From JBMNEH01 sp050948665 (GTDB lineage Bacteria; Bacillota; Clostridia; Christensenellales; UMGS416), in contig JBMNEH010000001.1 in the NCBI GenBank assembly GCA_050948665.1, forward strand, positions 1,984,001 through 2,048,000: 64,000 nucleotides of DNA. Direction: 5' to 3'. Position 1 is the stretch's first letter. Each line of letters begins with the position of its first letter. Of this stretch, positions 8,749 to 17,471 are shown piece by piece. The translations under genes were made by a program, and so were the position numbers. The notes under the pieces were generated by a model. That model did not search any database, was not told where the DNA came from, and worked only from the letters and a program-made list of their open reading frames with translations.

Positions 8749-9927
8749 ATGGATAATTTTGATTTTTGCAGTCCCACCCGGTTTATATTCGGCAAAAATG
8801 TTGAAGAGAAAGTCGGAGAAACAGTCAAATCCTTTGGCGGCAGCCGCGTTCTCATACAGTACGGCGGCGGTTCCGCGGTAAAAAGCGGTCTGCTTGACCG
8901 AGTCACCTCCAGCCTGGACGCGGCAGGGGTCTCTTGGGTAACCCTGGGCGGTGTACGGCCCAACCCCAGGCTTTCCCTGGTGCGGGAAGCCATCGCCCTA
9001 TGCCGGGCGGAAAAGGCGGATATGCTGCTGGCGGTGGGAGGCGGTTCGGTTATCGACTCGGTAAAGGCAACGGCGCTGGGCGCCTGCTATGACGGGGATG
9101 TATGGGATTTTTATGAGGGAAAGACGGTTCCGGAGAAAATCCTGCCTCTGGGTACGGTGTTGACGATGGCGGCCGCCGGAAGCGAGGGCAGCAATTCCTC
9201 TGTCATCACAAATGAGGAGGGAAATTTGAAACGGGGTCTCGGCTGTGAATTGACCCGTCCCCTCTTCTCCCTGATGAATCCCGAGCTGACCTATACCGTA
9301 CCCGCTTACCAGACTGCCGCCGGCGCCGTTGACATACTGGCCCATGTGATGGAGCGGTATTTCACCAACACCCCCAATGTGGAGCTATCGGACAGGATGA
9401 GCGAGGGGCTGATGCGCGCCGTGCTGCGCAACGCTCCCATTGCTATCGCGGAGCCGGACAATTACGCTGCCCGGGCAGAGCTGATGTGGGCTTCCACCCT
9501 TGCCCATAACAACCTTTTGGGCGTCGGGCGGGAGACGGATTTCGCCTCCCATCAGATCGAGCACGAGTTATCCGGGCTGTATGACGTGGCCCACGGCGCC
9601 GGTCTGGCCGCTATTTTTCCCAGTTGGATGCGCTTTGTTTACAAGCGGAACGTGCCCCGGTTTGTTCGTTTTGCCACCCGGGTCATGGGCGTCGAGGGCG
9701 ACCCCTTTGATATCGAGGGTACCGCGCTGGCTGGCATAACAGCGCTGGAGAAGTTCTATCTGTCCATCGGAATGCCCATTACCCTTACGCAGCTGGGTAT
9801 CCCCGGGGACAGGCTGGAAGAGATGGCCCGCAAGGTAAAGAAGCACGACCCGGTCACCGGCACAACGGGGCATTTTGTCCCCCTGACGGAAGAAGACTGT
9901 CTGGCTATCCTGAAAGCCGCTTTATGA
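8749..9927 (+). CDS. Iron-containing alcohol dehydrogenase
   Basis: A 392-aa protein of the group III (iron-type) alcohol dehydrogenase family, close to butanol-dehydrogenase-like (BDH) members. The N-terminal part holds the dinucleotide site (LLAVGGGSVIDSVKA). The C-terminal part has the metal ligands in VDILAHVMERYF, ASHQIEHEL and YDVAHGAGLA. It would reduce or oxidise an aldehyde/alcohol or sugar-derived carbonyl with NAD(P)H. An in-frame ATG at 8743 is too close to the AAGGAGA site; the ATG at 8749 has better spacing. It overlaps the next gene in an ATGA, so it is translationally coupled to an amidohydrolase and a URO-D-family protein. The physiological substrate is unknown. Confidence 0.88.
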   Translation: MDNFDFCSPTRFIFGKNVEEKVGETVKSFGGSRVLIQYGGGSAVKSGLLDRVTSSLDAAGVSWVTLGGVRPNPRLSLVREAIALCRAEKADMLLAVGGGSVIDSVKATALGACYDGDVWDFYEGKTVPEKILPLGTVLTMAAAGSEGSNSSVITNEEGNLKRGLGCELTRPLFSLMNPELTYTVPAYQTAAGAVDILAHVMERYFTNTPNVELSDRMSEGLMRAVLRNAPIAIAEPDNYAARAELMWASTLAHNNLLGVGRETDFASHQIEHELSGLYDVAHGAGLAAIFPSWMRFVYKRNVPRFVRFATRVMGVEGDPFDIEGTALAGITALEKFYLSIGMPITLTQLGIPGDRLEEMARKVKKHDPVTGTTGHFVPLTEEDCLAILKAAL

Positions 9928-10733
9928 GCATTATCGATTTTCATACCCACACCTTTCCCGACGCCATTGCCCCTCGGGCCATCGCCGCTTTGGAGCGGCA
10001 GGCGGGCATCTGGGCAGCGGGGGACGGCACGGCCGCCGGCCTAACACAGAACCTGCTGGCGGCCGGGGCGGACTATGGCCTGATCGCGCCGGTTGCCACA
10101 AGGCCCGGGCAGGATGATGCCATCAACCGGAAAATACCCGGTTTCCGGGAGGGCCCTTTGCTTCATCTCGGAGCCCTCCATCCCCGGTCGGAAGCTCCGG
10201 GAAAGGTTATCGCCGGCATCAAAGCCGCAGGATTGCCCGGGGTGAAATTACATCCCGGCTACCAGCGGTTTTCCTTGGAGGAAACAGATCTGTATCCGGT
10301 CTATTCCGCTTTGGAGGAGGCGGGGCTGTTTGTGTTGTTCCATGCCGGCGGCGATCCCGGCTTTCTCCCGCCCCATGGCTCCCGTCCGGAACAACTGGCG
10401 GATCTGGCAAAACGCCACCCCGGGCTGATCATCATTGCGGCGCATATGGGGGGCATGTTTATGGAGGAGGAAGCCCTCTCGGCCTACAAAGGGCTCCCCA
10501 ACCTTTATATAGACACCGCCAACTGCGTCGGGATGTTCCCGCCGCTCCGATTCAGGGAGATGATCAACACCGTTGGCGCGGACCATATCCTTCTGGGCAG
10601 CGACTGGCCCTGGGAAACTACCGGCCGCTCCATACGCTGGCTGGATTATATGGAGTTGAACAACACCGAGAAACAACAAATACTGGGTGGAAACGCTGCC
10701 CGGCTGCTGGGATTGGAGAGTAAACCATGTTAG
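9924..10733 (+). CDS. Amidohydrolase-2 family metal-dependent hydrolase/decarboxylase
   Basis: A 269-aa TIM-barrel protein with the amidohydrolase-2 pattern: HTH metal motif at residues 7-9 (SIIDFHTHTFPD), VLFHAGGDPG, IIAAHMGGMF and LLGSDWPWET near the C-terminus. The family includes hydrolases and non-oxidative decarboxylases of aromatic or dicarboxylic acids. Its start overlaps the dehydrogenase stop in ATGA, and its own end overlaps the URO-D-family gene by 7 bp. Three coupled genes suggest consecutive steps on one compound. The sequence alone does not tell hydrolysis from decarboxylation. Confidence 0.8.
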   Translation: MSIIDFHTHTFPDAIAPRAIAALERQAGIWAAGDGTAAGLTQNLLAAGADYGLIAPVATRPGQDDAINRKIPGFREGPLLHLGALHPRSEAPGKVIAGIKAAGLPGVKLHPGYQRFSLEETDLYPVYSALEEAGLFVLFHAGGDPGFLPPHGSRPEQLADLAKRHPGLIIIAAHMGGMFMEEEALSAYKGLPNLYIDTANCVGMFPPLRFREMINTVGADHILLGSDWPWETTGRSIRWLDYMELNNTEKQQILGGNAARLLGLESKPC

Positions 10734-11836
10734 ATTTGGATATCCGGCAATTCTGGAAGGATGATGCCCTTGCCCACAAGGAAAACTGCTTCAGCGCCGA
10801 AGCCCCTCAGGCGGCCCTCGGGTTGCGGATGAGCCGGGAATGCGTATACGCGGAGCTGGGTGAGGAAGGCAATCCCTGGGGTGAGGAGCCCCGGGAACGG
10901 CAGCTCGACCTCAACAAACGCTACAACGATAAAGCGGAGAAAATCGTGGGCATACGGCTGCTGCCGGAGGATCTTCCCCCCACTGACGCCGTTTTCCCGG
11001 CAGTTCGGCAAATCGGTGAGGTTTTCGGCGGAAAATATATCTTTAACGGCTCCTGGTGGCTGGAGGGGTCCCTGGAAACTCCTAAGCAGCTTGAACGGCA
11101 GCTGGATTGGATCGAAACCATGGATTTCCGCGGCTTCGTACTGCCGGATAACTGGGAAGCCGAGAAAGCGCGTATCTATGAGACCTATGGGATCCGGCCC
11201 CCTCTTTACAAAGGAATGCGGGGGCCGGTCACCCTGGCCTGCTCGGTGTACGGCATTGAGAACCTGATTTTTCTGGGATATGACGATCCGGATCTGTTCG
11301 AACGGTTCAGTGAAACCATAAAAAACGTGATATTCCGATATATCGACCTGATGGGTGAAGAAGCCGGGTATACAAAAGACACCCTGCCCCGCGGCTTTGA
11401 GTTTTATGATGATAACAGCTGTCTGTTGACCCCGAAGCTGTATGAAAGATTCGGCTATCCTGTACTCCGGGATGTGTTCGCCAGGATGTCCCCCGACCCC
11501 GGGGACGTCCGCTACCAGCACTCCGACTCCGCCATGGGGCATTTGCTGCCCATACTGGGGAGGCTGGATCTGAACGGCTGCAACTTCGGTCCCACGGTGT
11601 CGGTGGAGGAGATACGAAAGCACCTCCCCAACGCTCGCATAGACGGTCAGCTGGCACCCTTTGCCCTGATGCAGAATGATCTGGCCTGGATAGAAAGGGA
11701 TGTCCTCCGGGATATAGAAGCTGCCCGCAGCCACCGGGGCCTGAACATCACCACCGCCGGCTCGGTCAACAACGGATCCCTACTGACCAGCATGCGCCAT
11801 ATCATGGCGCTGATACAGAATTACGGAAGGTACTGA
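10727..11836 (+). CDS. URO-D-superfamily protein (methyltransferase-like), 369 aa
   Basis: The protein resembles the uroporphyrinogen decarboxylase fold used by corrinoid methyltransferases such as MtaA and CmuA rather than haem-pathway HemE. It has a barrel start EKIVGIRLLPEDLPP, a mid segment FEFYDDNSCLLTP, RYQHSDSAMGHLLPILGRLD with His/Asp in a position where methyltransferases bind zinc, and LDLNGCNFGP. HemE is also unlikely because no other haem gene is nearby. It is the last gene of the ADH-amidohydrolase operon. No corrinoid protein is encoded in the window, so the methyl donor and acceptor, or another activity, remain unknown. Two more relatives lie at 44590-45828 and 48739-49953. Confidence 0.75.
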   Translation: MLDLDIRQFWKDDALAHKENCFSAEAPQAALGLRMSRECVYAELGEEGNPWGEEPRERQLDLNKRYNDKAEKIVGIRLLPEDLPPTDAVFPAVRQIGEVFGGKYIFNGSWWLEGSLETPKQLERQLDWIETMDFRGFVLPDNWEAEKARIYETYGIRPPLYKGMRGPVTLACSVYGIENLIFLGYDDPDLFERFSETIKNVIFRYIDLMGEEAGYTKDTLPRGFEFYDDNSCLLTPKLYERFGYPVLRDVFARMSPDPGDVRYQHSDSAMGHLLPILGRLDLNGCNFGPTVSVEEIRKHLPNARIDGQLAPFALMQNDLAWIERDVLRDIEAARSHRGLNITTAGSVNNGSLLTSMRHIMALIQNYGRY

Positions 11837-12215
11837 ACTCGGAGCTTCCGTCGCCGTGATCCGGGAAACCCTGGAAGCATTCTCCGCCGGAGATCGGTGA
11901 GGAGCCCCTGTTTTATCGGGTCATAAAAAGCCTTCTTTGTCGCAAAGAAGGCCTTTGTTTTGACTATAGTGCCTGTATACGGGAAGAGGCTGAGGCTGCC
12001 GTATCGCGTCCATCATGTCGCGTATGACCTCCCCTTATCATCGGGCGTTGTGAAGCGTGGCAGGCATGTTTCTCGATTATCCGGCTGTCAGGAGCGAACC
12101 TTCATTCCTTCTCCTCAAAAAGCTTCATCATGTCATCGTATGAGACGTACAGCCCGGGCCCCTCCGCGCCGCTGTCCCCGTATCTCCTCCTGTCAGCGGC
12201 ATGTAAAGGCGATCC
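11837..12215. other. Intergenic stretch with a terminator and possible coding remnant
   Basis: Beyond the terminator at 11930 no intact gene is visible. On the minus strand, directly after the NahK-like stop, one frame reads EGPGLYVSYDDMMKLFEEKE before a stop near 12104. This looks protein-like but has no start codon and may be the end of a lost gene. Confidence 0.3.
11930..11960 (+). terminator. Terminator of the ADH/amidohydrolase/URO-D operon
   Basis: Perfect 10-bp stem GCCTTCTTTG / CAAAGAAGGC with a TCG loop, followed by CTTTGTTTTG. Confidence 0.85.
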
Positions 12216-13256
12216 TTACAGCCGCATCTCCTCCCACTGGTCCTCCATTTCTTCCACCAGCTTGAACTGGGTACGGCAGCGGTCAAGGTTCTGCCCCTCC
12301 CGGCTGATCTTAAAGTAATGATCCCCCTCAAGATAATCGGTGAGAAAGCGCACACCGCATTCAAGGGTCATGATTTTTGCGCCCAACGGCAGGGACTGCA
12401 TCTCCTCCTGGGTCAGCCGGCTGCAGGCCGAAAGGTACCCCTCCGCGTACGCCCGGTAGAGGGAAATATCCATACGCACCTTCCCCAGATTCCTTTCATC
12501 CTCCGGCGCGGTCGCAGCGCCGAAACGGATGGAATCGCCGAAATCGTAGGCCGCCAGGCCCGGCATCACCGTATCCAGGTCCACCACGCAGAGCGGCTTC
12601 CGTGTGACGCTGTCCAGAAGGACATTATTGATTTTCGTATCGTTATGGGTGACCCGAAGGGGCAGTGCCTCCGCCTCCCGCATACGCTGGAGCGTACCGC
12701 CCATCTCCTCCCGGGCCATGGCAAAATCGATTTCCCTTCTGACGGAGGCCGCCCTCCCCATCGTGTCCGCACGGACAGCCGCCTTCAGCTTTTCATAACG
12801 GGATACGGTATTATGAAAGTTTGGGATGACCTCATGCAGCGTTTCGGCGGGAAAATCCGCCAGGGACTGCTGAAATCCGCCGAAAGCCACGCCGCATTCA
12901 TAAAAATCTCCGGCGTTCTCCGCCTGTTCCAAGCACAGGCAGTCTTCTATAAAATCCAGTACCCGCCAGCAATTCCCGTCAGGCGCTTCATAATACCAAC
13001 CTCCCTCTGCGGTAGGCACCACCGTCATCGTGCGCCGCGGATCATCGGTCCTGCTCCGCAGGTACTCCGTTACCGCCACAATATTCTCCATCAACGCCGA
13101 TATATCCGGAAAAACACTCCTGTTGACACACTGCAGGATATACCGCTTCTCTCCGTCGGTATCAATCAGATAGGTATCGTTGATGTGCCCGCTGCCGTGC
13201 CTGTTCCACCCCGTGGCGGTTTCTCCGATTTGGAAATTCGACATAATATTCCGCAT
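12216..13256 (-). CDS. NahK-like sugar 1-kinase (aminoglycoside phosphotransferase fold)
   Basis: A 346-aa kinase-like protein. It has GSGHINDTYLI in the nucleotide loop, the Brenner motif VTHNDTKINNVLL, and CVVDLDTVMPGLAAYDFGDS, the equivalent of DFG. The combination DTKINN plus DLDTVMPG is typical of N-acetylhexosamine 1-kinase (NahK), which phosphorylates GlcNAc/GalNAc at C1 in phosphorylase-linked salvage. A GH94 phosphorylase relic lies in the same window, but no GNB/LNB phosphorylase does. The start at 13256 follows AGAGG six bases upstream. Homoserine-kinase-type or choline-kinase-type members are less likely. Confidence 0.7.
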   Translation of the reverse strand: MRNIMSNFQIGETATGWNRHGSGHINDTYLIDTDGEKRYILQCVNRSVFPDISALMENIVAVTEYLRSRTDDPRRTMTVVPTAEGGWYYEAPDGNCWRVLDFIEDCLCLEQAENAGDFYECGVAFGGFQQSLADFPAETLHEVIPNFHNTVSRYEKLKAAVRADTMGRAASVRREIDFAMAREEMGGTLQRMREAEALPLRVTHNDTKINNVLLDSVTRKPLCVVDLDTVMPGLAAYDFGDSIRFGAATAPEDERNLGKVRMDISLYRAYAEGYLSACSRLTQEEMQSLPLGAKIMTLECGVRFLTDYLEGDHYFKISREGQNLDRCRTQFKLVEEMEDQWEEMRL

Positions 13257-13483
13257 ACGAATCCTCTATTGCATCCCGCTCCCGCGGGTTATTATTTAAT
13301 AACACAGACTAGAAAAAATTCAAGAAGATTGCGTCCGCCCCGTATTATACCATCCGTTCCCCGCTCTTCGCAAGTCCGAAATCCGGTGGTAAAACGATAT
13401 ACACGTGATTCCGCCGCCGGGTAAATCCGTCGCAGCGGGAAGTGCGGGGGCTCCCGCTTCCCACTGCGCCAACCCCCAAAGGC

Positions 13484-13512
13484 TTGACGCGGCCGGACAT
13501 TTATGCCATAAT
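13484..13512 (+). promoter_or_regulatory. Promoter of tRNA-Arg
   Basis: TTGACG, 17-bp spacer, CATAAT, ending 43 bp before the mature tRNA 5' end. The rest of 13257-13555 shows nothing else. Confidence 0.8.
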
Positions 13513-13555
13513 GACACAGTTCCTGGAGCGTGATGCTTCGGTATGCCAATCCCCT

Positions 13556-13632
13556 GTTTCCGTAGCTCAGCAGGATAGAGCGTCCGCCTCCTAAGCGGAA
13601 GGCCGGGAGTTCGAATCTCCCCGGGAACGCCA
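13556..13632 (+). tRNA. tRNA-Arg (anticodon CCT)
   Basis: A 77-nt cloverleaf. The acceptor is GTTTCCG / CGGGAAC with one G-T pair, discriminator G and encoded CCA. The D arm is GCTC-AGCAGGATA-GAGC. The anticodon stem is TCCGC / GCGGA with loop CTCCTAA, giving CCT (codon AGG). The T arm is GGGAG-TTCGAAT-CTCCC. Confidence 0.95.
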
Positions 13633-13672
13633 GAAGCCCGATTTCTTTGATAAAATCTGGCTTCTCTTTTTT
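13632..13672 (+). terminator. Terminator of tRNA-Arg
   Basis: Stem AGAAGCC / GGCTTCT, extended by GATTT / AAATC with one bulge, followed by CTTTTTTCT directly after the tRNA. Confidence 0.8.
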
Positions 13673-14181
13673 CTGCATTTTAAACAAAGAGTTCTGTATT
13701 TTAATTAGTTCCTCGCAAAAATCAGCTGTTTTCCTTTTTTGAATAAAAACACCAGCATACCGACCGCATATGATAAAGCTTTGCTACGAAAAATCATAGG
13801 CAAATGTCAAAAAACATCAATAGCGAAATAACACAAACTTCGGGTATAGCTTAAGTTTTTCTGTCAGAATCCTTTCAGACAAATGACAAAAAATCCAAAA
13901 TATCTCACAACATGTAATCCGCGACATGGATTTCTTTAGTGGCTATATATTGGTTGGTGGAGGAGACCAACAAAACAATTTTAATCACCTATTCTATCTG
14001 CTTTTTGTGGATTTAGAAGAATTAGAATCAAACGCAACTAAATATAATTCGCTTAATTGGATTTAGAAAGCTCATTGAGCACTACCTATATTATCAGCGA
14101 CACACAAAGACCTGCTCAAAAACCTGCATGCGCTTTTCTTTTTTTGATTCGAAAGATTTACACATCCGCCTGCGCAGGAGT
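13673..14181. other. A+T-rich gap without a supported gene
   Basis: About 500 bp, clearly more A+T-rich than its surroundings. One open frame of 46 codons on the plus strand (13926-14066, beginning MDFFSGYILVGGGDQQ) lacks a ribosome binding site and any recognisable family. The word TGGATTTAGAA occurs at the end of this frame and again 51 bases earlier. I see no other structure; it may be a remnant of inserted DNA. Confidence 0.35.
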
Positions 14182-15321
14182 TTATTCAGTAAACCGCCCA
14201 ACCCGCAGCATCCGATCCGGCAGCCTGGGTATGCGGCCCGTGGTCAGGCGGATAGCCTGCGCTAGGCAGACGGGGATACAGTCGCCGCACTTGGTGCACC
14301 AGTGATCAAAGATTATATGAATATACCCGACAGCGCCGTCGATGGCGCCGGTAGGGCAAACGCTTCGGCATCCGGCACATCCCGTGCAGGCAAAAGGATC
14401 CACATATACCTTTCGAAAAGCAATGCAGCTGTCCGCCACGCACCTGTGTTTCCTGATATGCTCCTCATACTCTTCTTTATAGACTTTCATAGCGGAAAGG
14501 GCAATTCGGGCGGCGTTTTGTCCCATGGAGCAAGCGGTTGAGAAAGCCATAGCTTCGCCGATTTCCCCGGACAGACGCAGCCCGTCCCAACTTCCCTTAT
14601 CCGACGTCACGTCCTTTTGCACAGCCTCCAGCTGCAGCAGACCCTCCCGGCAGAATACACACTTACCGCAGCTATATTTTCGGGAGGTAAGCAGTTTTTT
14701 TTGCACCAGGTCAATCATGCAGTCGGCATCCGTAATCGCGCGGAGTACGCCGTTTTCTATATTAGCCTGCGCCACTGTTATTTGCAGAGCCTCAGCAGTT
14801 CTGACCTCGTACCCGGTCTGCACCCCCTTTACATGCTCGCCGAGCAGATCGCCAATCCTGGTGTCCGGGTTGATTTTTCGAATATCGTTACCATTGACAC
14901 TGACATACACTCCGGGAACATAGCTGCCGGAGGTAATGTCTGAAAGCTCAACCATGGTAACAATATGGGTCAGACAGCAGTCCTTATCGGCGCGGACGTC
15001 CACAATACCGCAAACCAGTTCGATATTATCGGCTTCCGCCTCCGTTTTAAGCGAACGGAATAAATCGTCCGCATACGCAGGAATATGCAGCACCTTGCAC
15101 TCCGTACCGATGATTTGGGCTACCGATTTCATACCGGCAAAGACTTTCCCGGCATCTCTTCGAAGAAGCGTCAAGGCGGCCCCCTCTGTGTCTGCATTGT
15201 TCAGGGCGACGACCAAAGCACGCGCCCCATGACAGGCAGCGAGCTTTTGCGCCATCTCTTCGGGATAGAGGCCGTATTCCCGCAGCCCGCTGACTTTGAT
15301 CTGTTCCAAAAGGTCTGTCAT
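14182..15321 (-). CDS. NuoF-like iron-sulfur subunit lacking the nucleotide-binding domain
   Basis: A 379-aa protein. Residues 1-110 are thioredoxin/ETF-like with no FMN- or NADH-binding glycine motif. The middle matches the SLBB region of NuoF/HydB (SYVPGVYVSVNGNDIRK). Then comes the 4Fe-4S site YSCGKCVFCREGLLQL, and the C-terminus carries two ferredoxin clusters (CTGCAGCRSVCPTGAID and CTKCGDCIPVCLAQAI). It probably passes electrons between the upstream GltD-like subunit and the FrdA-like flavoprotein or a soluble ferredoxin. The ATG at 15321 overlaps the upstream TGA (ATGA) and follows GGGAGCGGG, so the longer frame to 15405 is rejected. Last gene of the three-gene redox operon. Confidence 0.72.
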   Translation of the reverse strand: MTDLLEQIKVSGLREYGLYPEEMAQKLAACHGARALVVALNNADTEGAALTLLRRDAGKVFAGMKSVAQIIGTECKVLHIPAYADDLFRSLKTEAEADNIELVCGIVDVRADKDCCLTHIVTMVELSDITSGSYVPGVYVSVNGNDIRKINPDTRIGDLLGEHVKGVQTGYEVRTAEALQITVAQANIENGVLRAITDADCMIDLVQKKLLTSRKYSCGKCVFCREGLLQLEAVQKDVTSDKGSWDGLRLSGEIGEAMAFSTACSMGQNAARIALSAMKVYKEEYEEHIRKHRCVADSCIAFRKVYVDPFACTGCAGCRSVCPTGAIDGAVGYIHIIFDHWCTKCGDCIPVCLAQAIRLTTGRIPRLPDRMLRVGRFTE

Positions 15322-17447
15322 TTCCCGCTCCCTTCTTCTTTTTCCGCATAGTCCGCCCACAAATGAGGCTTTGCTATTTGCAGCCGCAGATCGCATTGCA
15401 AGCATCGGCTGGCCTCGCAGCCGATGTCGCCATCGCGAATGCCATGATCGTACAAGCAGAAGTTATCCCTTCGGCTTTCGGCGGGGTCGATTCGGCTTTC
15501 CTTGCGGCGAAGGTCACCAAAGCCCTGGATCACGCCGATACGGGGATCGGCCGGCTCCGTCGGGGCCAGCACCTCCGTAATATCGCCATCGCCGCCCAAA
15601 TAGCGATCGATCTGGGAGGCCGCCTCTCTTCCAGACTGAATCGCCTGAACAACAGACTTAGTGCCGTAGATACAATCGCCGGCGGCAAAAACACCGGGAA
15701 TATTGGTGGATTTGTCCGTTTCCGCGTTGGCAACGAAAATGGAATTGCCCCTGCCCAGCGTTAAACCGGCGGCGGCGGTGATATCCGGGCGTTGCCCGGT
15801 GGAAAAAATCACCGTGTCGCAAGCGATATGGTGAAAGCTTCCCTCCTCTTTCTCGATGACGGCACGGCCCTCTTCGTCAAAACAGAATCGCCTGACGTTC
15901 ATAAAGTCCACACCCGTGACATGCGCCTCCCCTGTGATCCGTTCAAAGCTCCGTGCGGGATAGACGCGGACGCCTTCTTCCTCAGCCGCCCTGATCTCAT
16001 CCTGCGAAGCGGTCATTTGATCCCTGGCCTCCAGGCAAGCCAGGCAAACCTCCTCCGCGCCCAATCGTATAGCCGTCCTGGCACAGTCGAAAGCAACATC
16101 GCCACCGCCCAGCACCACGACCCGATTCCCAATGCCGGCGGGCAACCCCATGGCAACCTCCCGCAGAAATTTAATATTGGGCATGACCTCAGGCAGACCA
16201 CTGCCCTCCATGGACAGAATCACGCCATCTGCGCAGCCAATCGCCATCAATACAGCGTCATATTCTTTCAGCAACTCCGCAGGCCTTTCAACCCTGCAGT
16301 CGCACTCGAATTCTATACCCTGATCTGCAATGACCTGCGCCTCCCCGGCGACGACCTCTCCGGGCAGCCGGTAGACGGGAATACCGTAACGCATCATACC
16401 CCCCACTGCAGGCAGCGCTTCCTTCAACGTGACCTGATGCCCCTGCTTACGCAGGTAGTAGGCCGCCGTCAATCCTGCGGGGCCGCCTCCCACAACGCAA
16501 ATCTTCTTTTCGGTATCGGGGAGCTGCTTGCCATTGCCCATCCAAGCCCTGCCCGTATCGCGCTCGGCGGCATAGCGTTTGATACCCCGGATGGATATGG
16601 GTTCGTTCAGCGCGCCGCGCCTGCATTCCTCCTCGCAAGCACGGGTGCATACCATCCCCAGCACCCTCGGAAACGGGGCCTTTTCCCGAACCACCGCAAC
16701 AGCGGCATCGTAATTGCCTTCCTTCACGAAGCGGACATATCTTGGAACATCGGTATGCGCCGGGCAGGCGAACCGGCAGGGAACCACCTTGTCCTCCTTT
16801 TTTCGGTTTTCATGACCTTCCTGCCACTTGTCCTGAATAGTACCGGTGGGACAGACCTCCGCGCAGGCGGTACAGAAGCGGCAGTTGGCATCCAGCAGGA
16901 GCCTTCCGTGCAGGGCATCCACAAAGGTTTCCAGATTCTTCCGCTGATACTGCAGCACCTTTACGCCCCGTACCTCATTGCAGATCCGGACGCAGCGGCC
17001 GCAAAGCACACATCGATTCATGTCCTGCAGCAGCATGGGATTCTCTTCGATCGGCTTAAACCTCCTTGCCCGCATCTTCATCCGCCCGGTCTTGGGGCCG
17101 ATGTACTGGATCAGCGTCTGGAGCTCGCAGTTGCCGTATTTGGAGCAGGTAGAACAATCTTCCGGATGCCCCGCGAGCAGCAGTTCCATCGCTAGCATCC
17201 GCAGGCGCCTGATTTCCTCGCTGTCCGTACGGATCTTCAGTCCCTCGCGGGCTTTCATCATACAGGAAGGAAAGACGCCTTTCTTTCCCTCCTCCTCCAC
17301 GATACACAGCCGGCAAGCGCCAAGGGGGCTCAAGTCACTGTGATGGCAGAGGTGCGGAATATAAATACCGTTTTCCAGCGCACAGTTCAAAACGTTTGCC
17401 CCTTCTTCCGCATTGAGATTGATACCGTTGATTGTAATACGCACCAT
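15318..17447 (-). CDS. NuoG-like 2Fe-2S/4Fe-4S domain fused to GltD-like NAD(P)H oxidoreductase
   Basis: A 709-aa fusion. Residues 1-80 form a 2Fe-2S ferredoxin (CHHSDLSPLGACRLC, then C in FPSC). Residues 90-140 hold the His-Cys cluster region (HPEDCSTCSKYGNC). Residues 140-215 carry two 4Fe-4S sites (CVLCGRCVRICNE, CRFCTACAEVCPTGT). From about 225 onward it is a GltD/NfnB-like flavoprotein: CRFACPAHTDVPRY, CTRACEEECRRG, the FAD motif VVGGGPAGLTAAYYL and the NAD(P) motif VVVLGGGDVAFDCA, ending with the FAD-closing VFAAGDCIYG. Similar fusions link NAD(P)H to ferredoxin or to a partner reductase. It starts after AAAGGAGG, lies 24 bp behind the FrdA-like gene and overlaps the NuoF-like gene. Electron bifurcation is possible but unproven. 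Confidence 0.85.
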   Translation of the reverse strand: MVRITINGINLNAEEGANVLNCALENGIYIPHLCHHSDLSPLGACRLCIVEEEGKKGVFPSCMMKAREGLKIRTDSEEIRRLRMLAMELLLAGHPEDCSTCSKYGNCELQTLIQYIGPKTGRMKMRARRFKPIEENPMLLQDMNRCVLCGRCVRICNEVRGVKVLQYQRKNLETFVDALHGRLLLDANCRFCTACAEVCPTGTIQDKWQEGHENRKKEDKVVPCRFACPAHTDVPRYVRFVKEGNYDAAVAVVREKAPFPRVLGMVCTRACEEECRRGALNEPISIRGIKRYAAERDTGRAWMGNGKQLPDTEKKICVVGGGPAGLTAAYYLRKQGHQVTLKEALPAVGGMMRYGIPVYRLPGEVVAGEAQVIADQGIEFECDCRVERPAELLKEYDAVLMAIGCADGVILSMEGSGLPEVMPNIKFLREVAMGLPAGIGNRVVVLGGGDVAFDCARTAIRLGAEEVCLACLEARDQMTASQDEIRAAEEEGVRVYPARSFERITGEAHVTGVDFMNVRRFCFDEEGRAVIEKEEGSFHHIACDTVIFSTGQRPDITAAAGLTLGRGNSIFVANAETDKSTNIPGVFAAGDCIYGTKSVVQAIQSGREAASQIDRYLGGDGDITEVLAPTEPADPRIGVIQGFGDLRRKESRIDPAESRRDNFCLYDHGIRDGDIGCEASRCLQCDLRLQIAKPHLWADYAEKEEGSGK

Positions 17448-17471
17448 GGGCCTTGCCTCCTTTCTTCCCGC

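Noticed and set aside
10727..11836. Haem-pathway HemE
   Set aside because: No haem biosynthesis neighbours, and the sequence looks like the methyltransferase branch of the fold; two more paralogues sit in sugar operons.
15792..17195. 467-codon plus-strand open frame
   Set aside because: Shadow of the NuoG-GltD fusion gene; no ribosome site and no recognisable domain.
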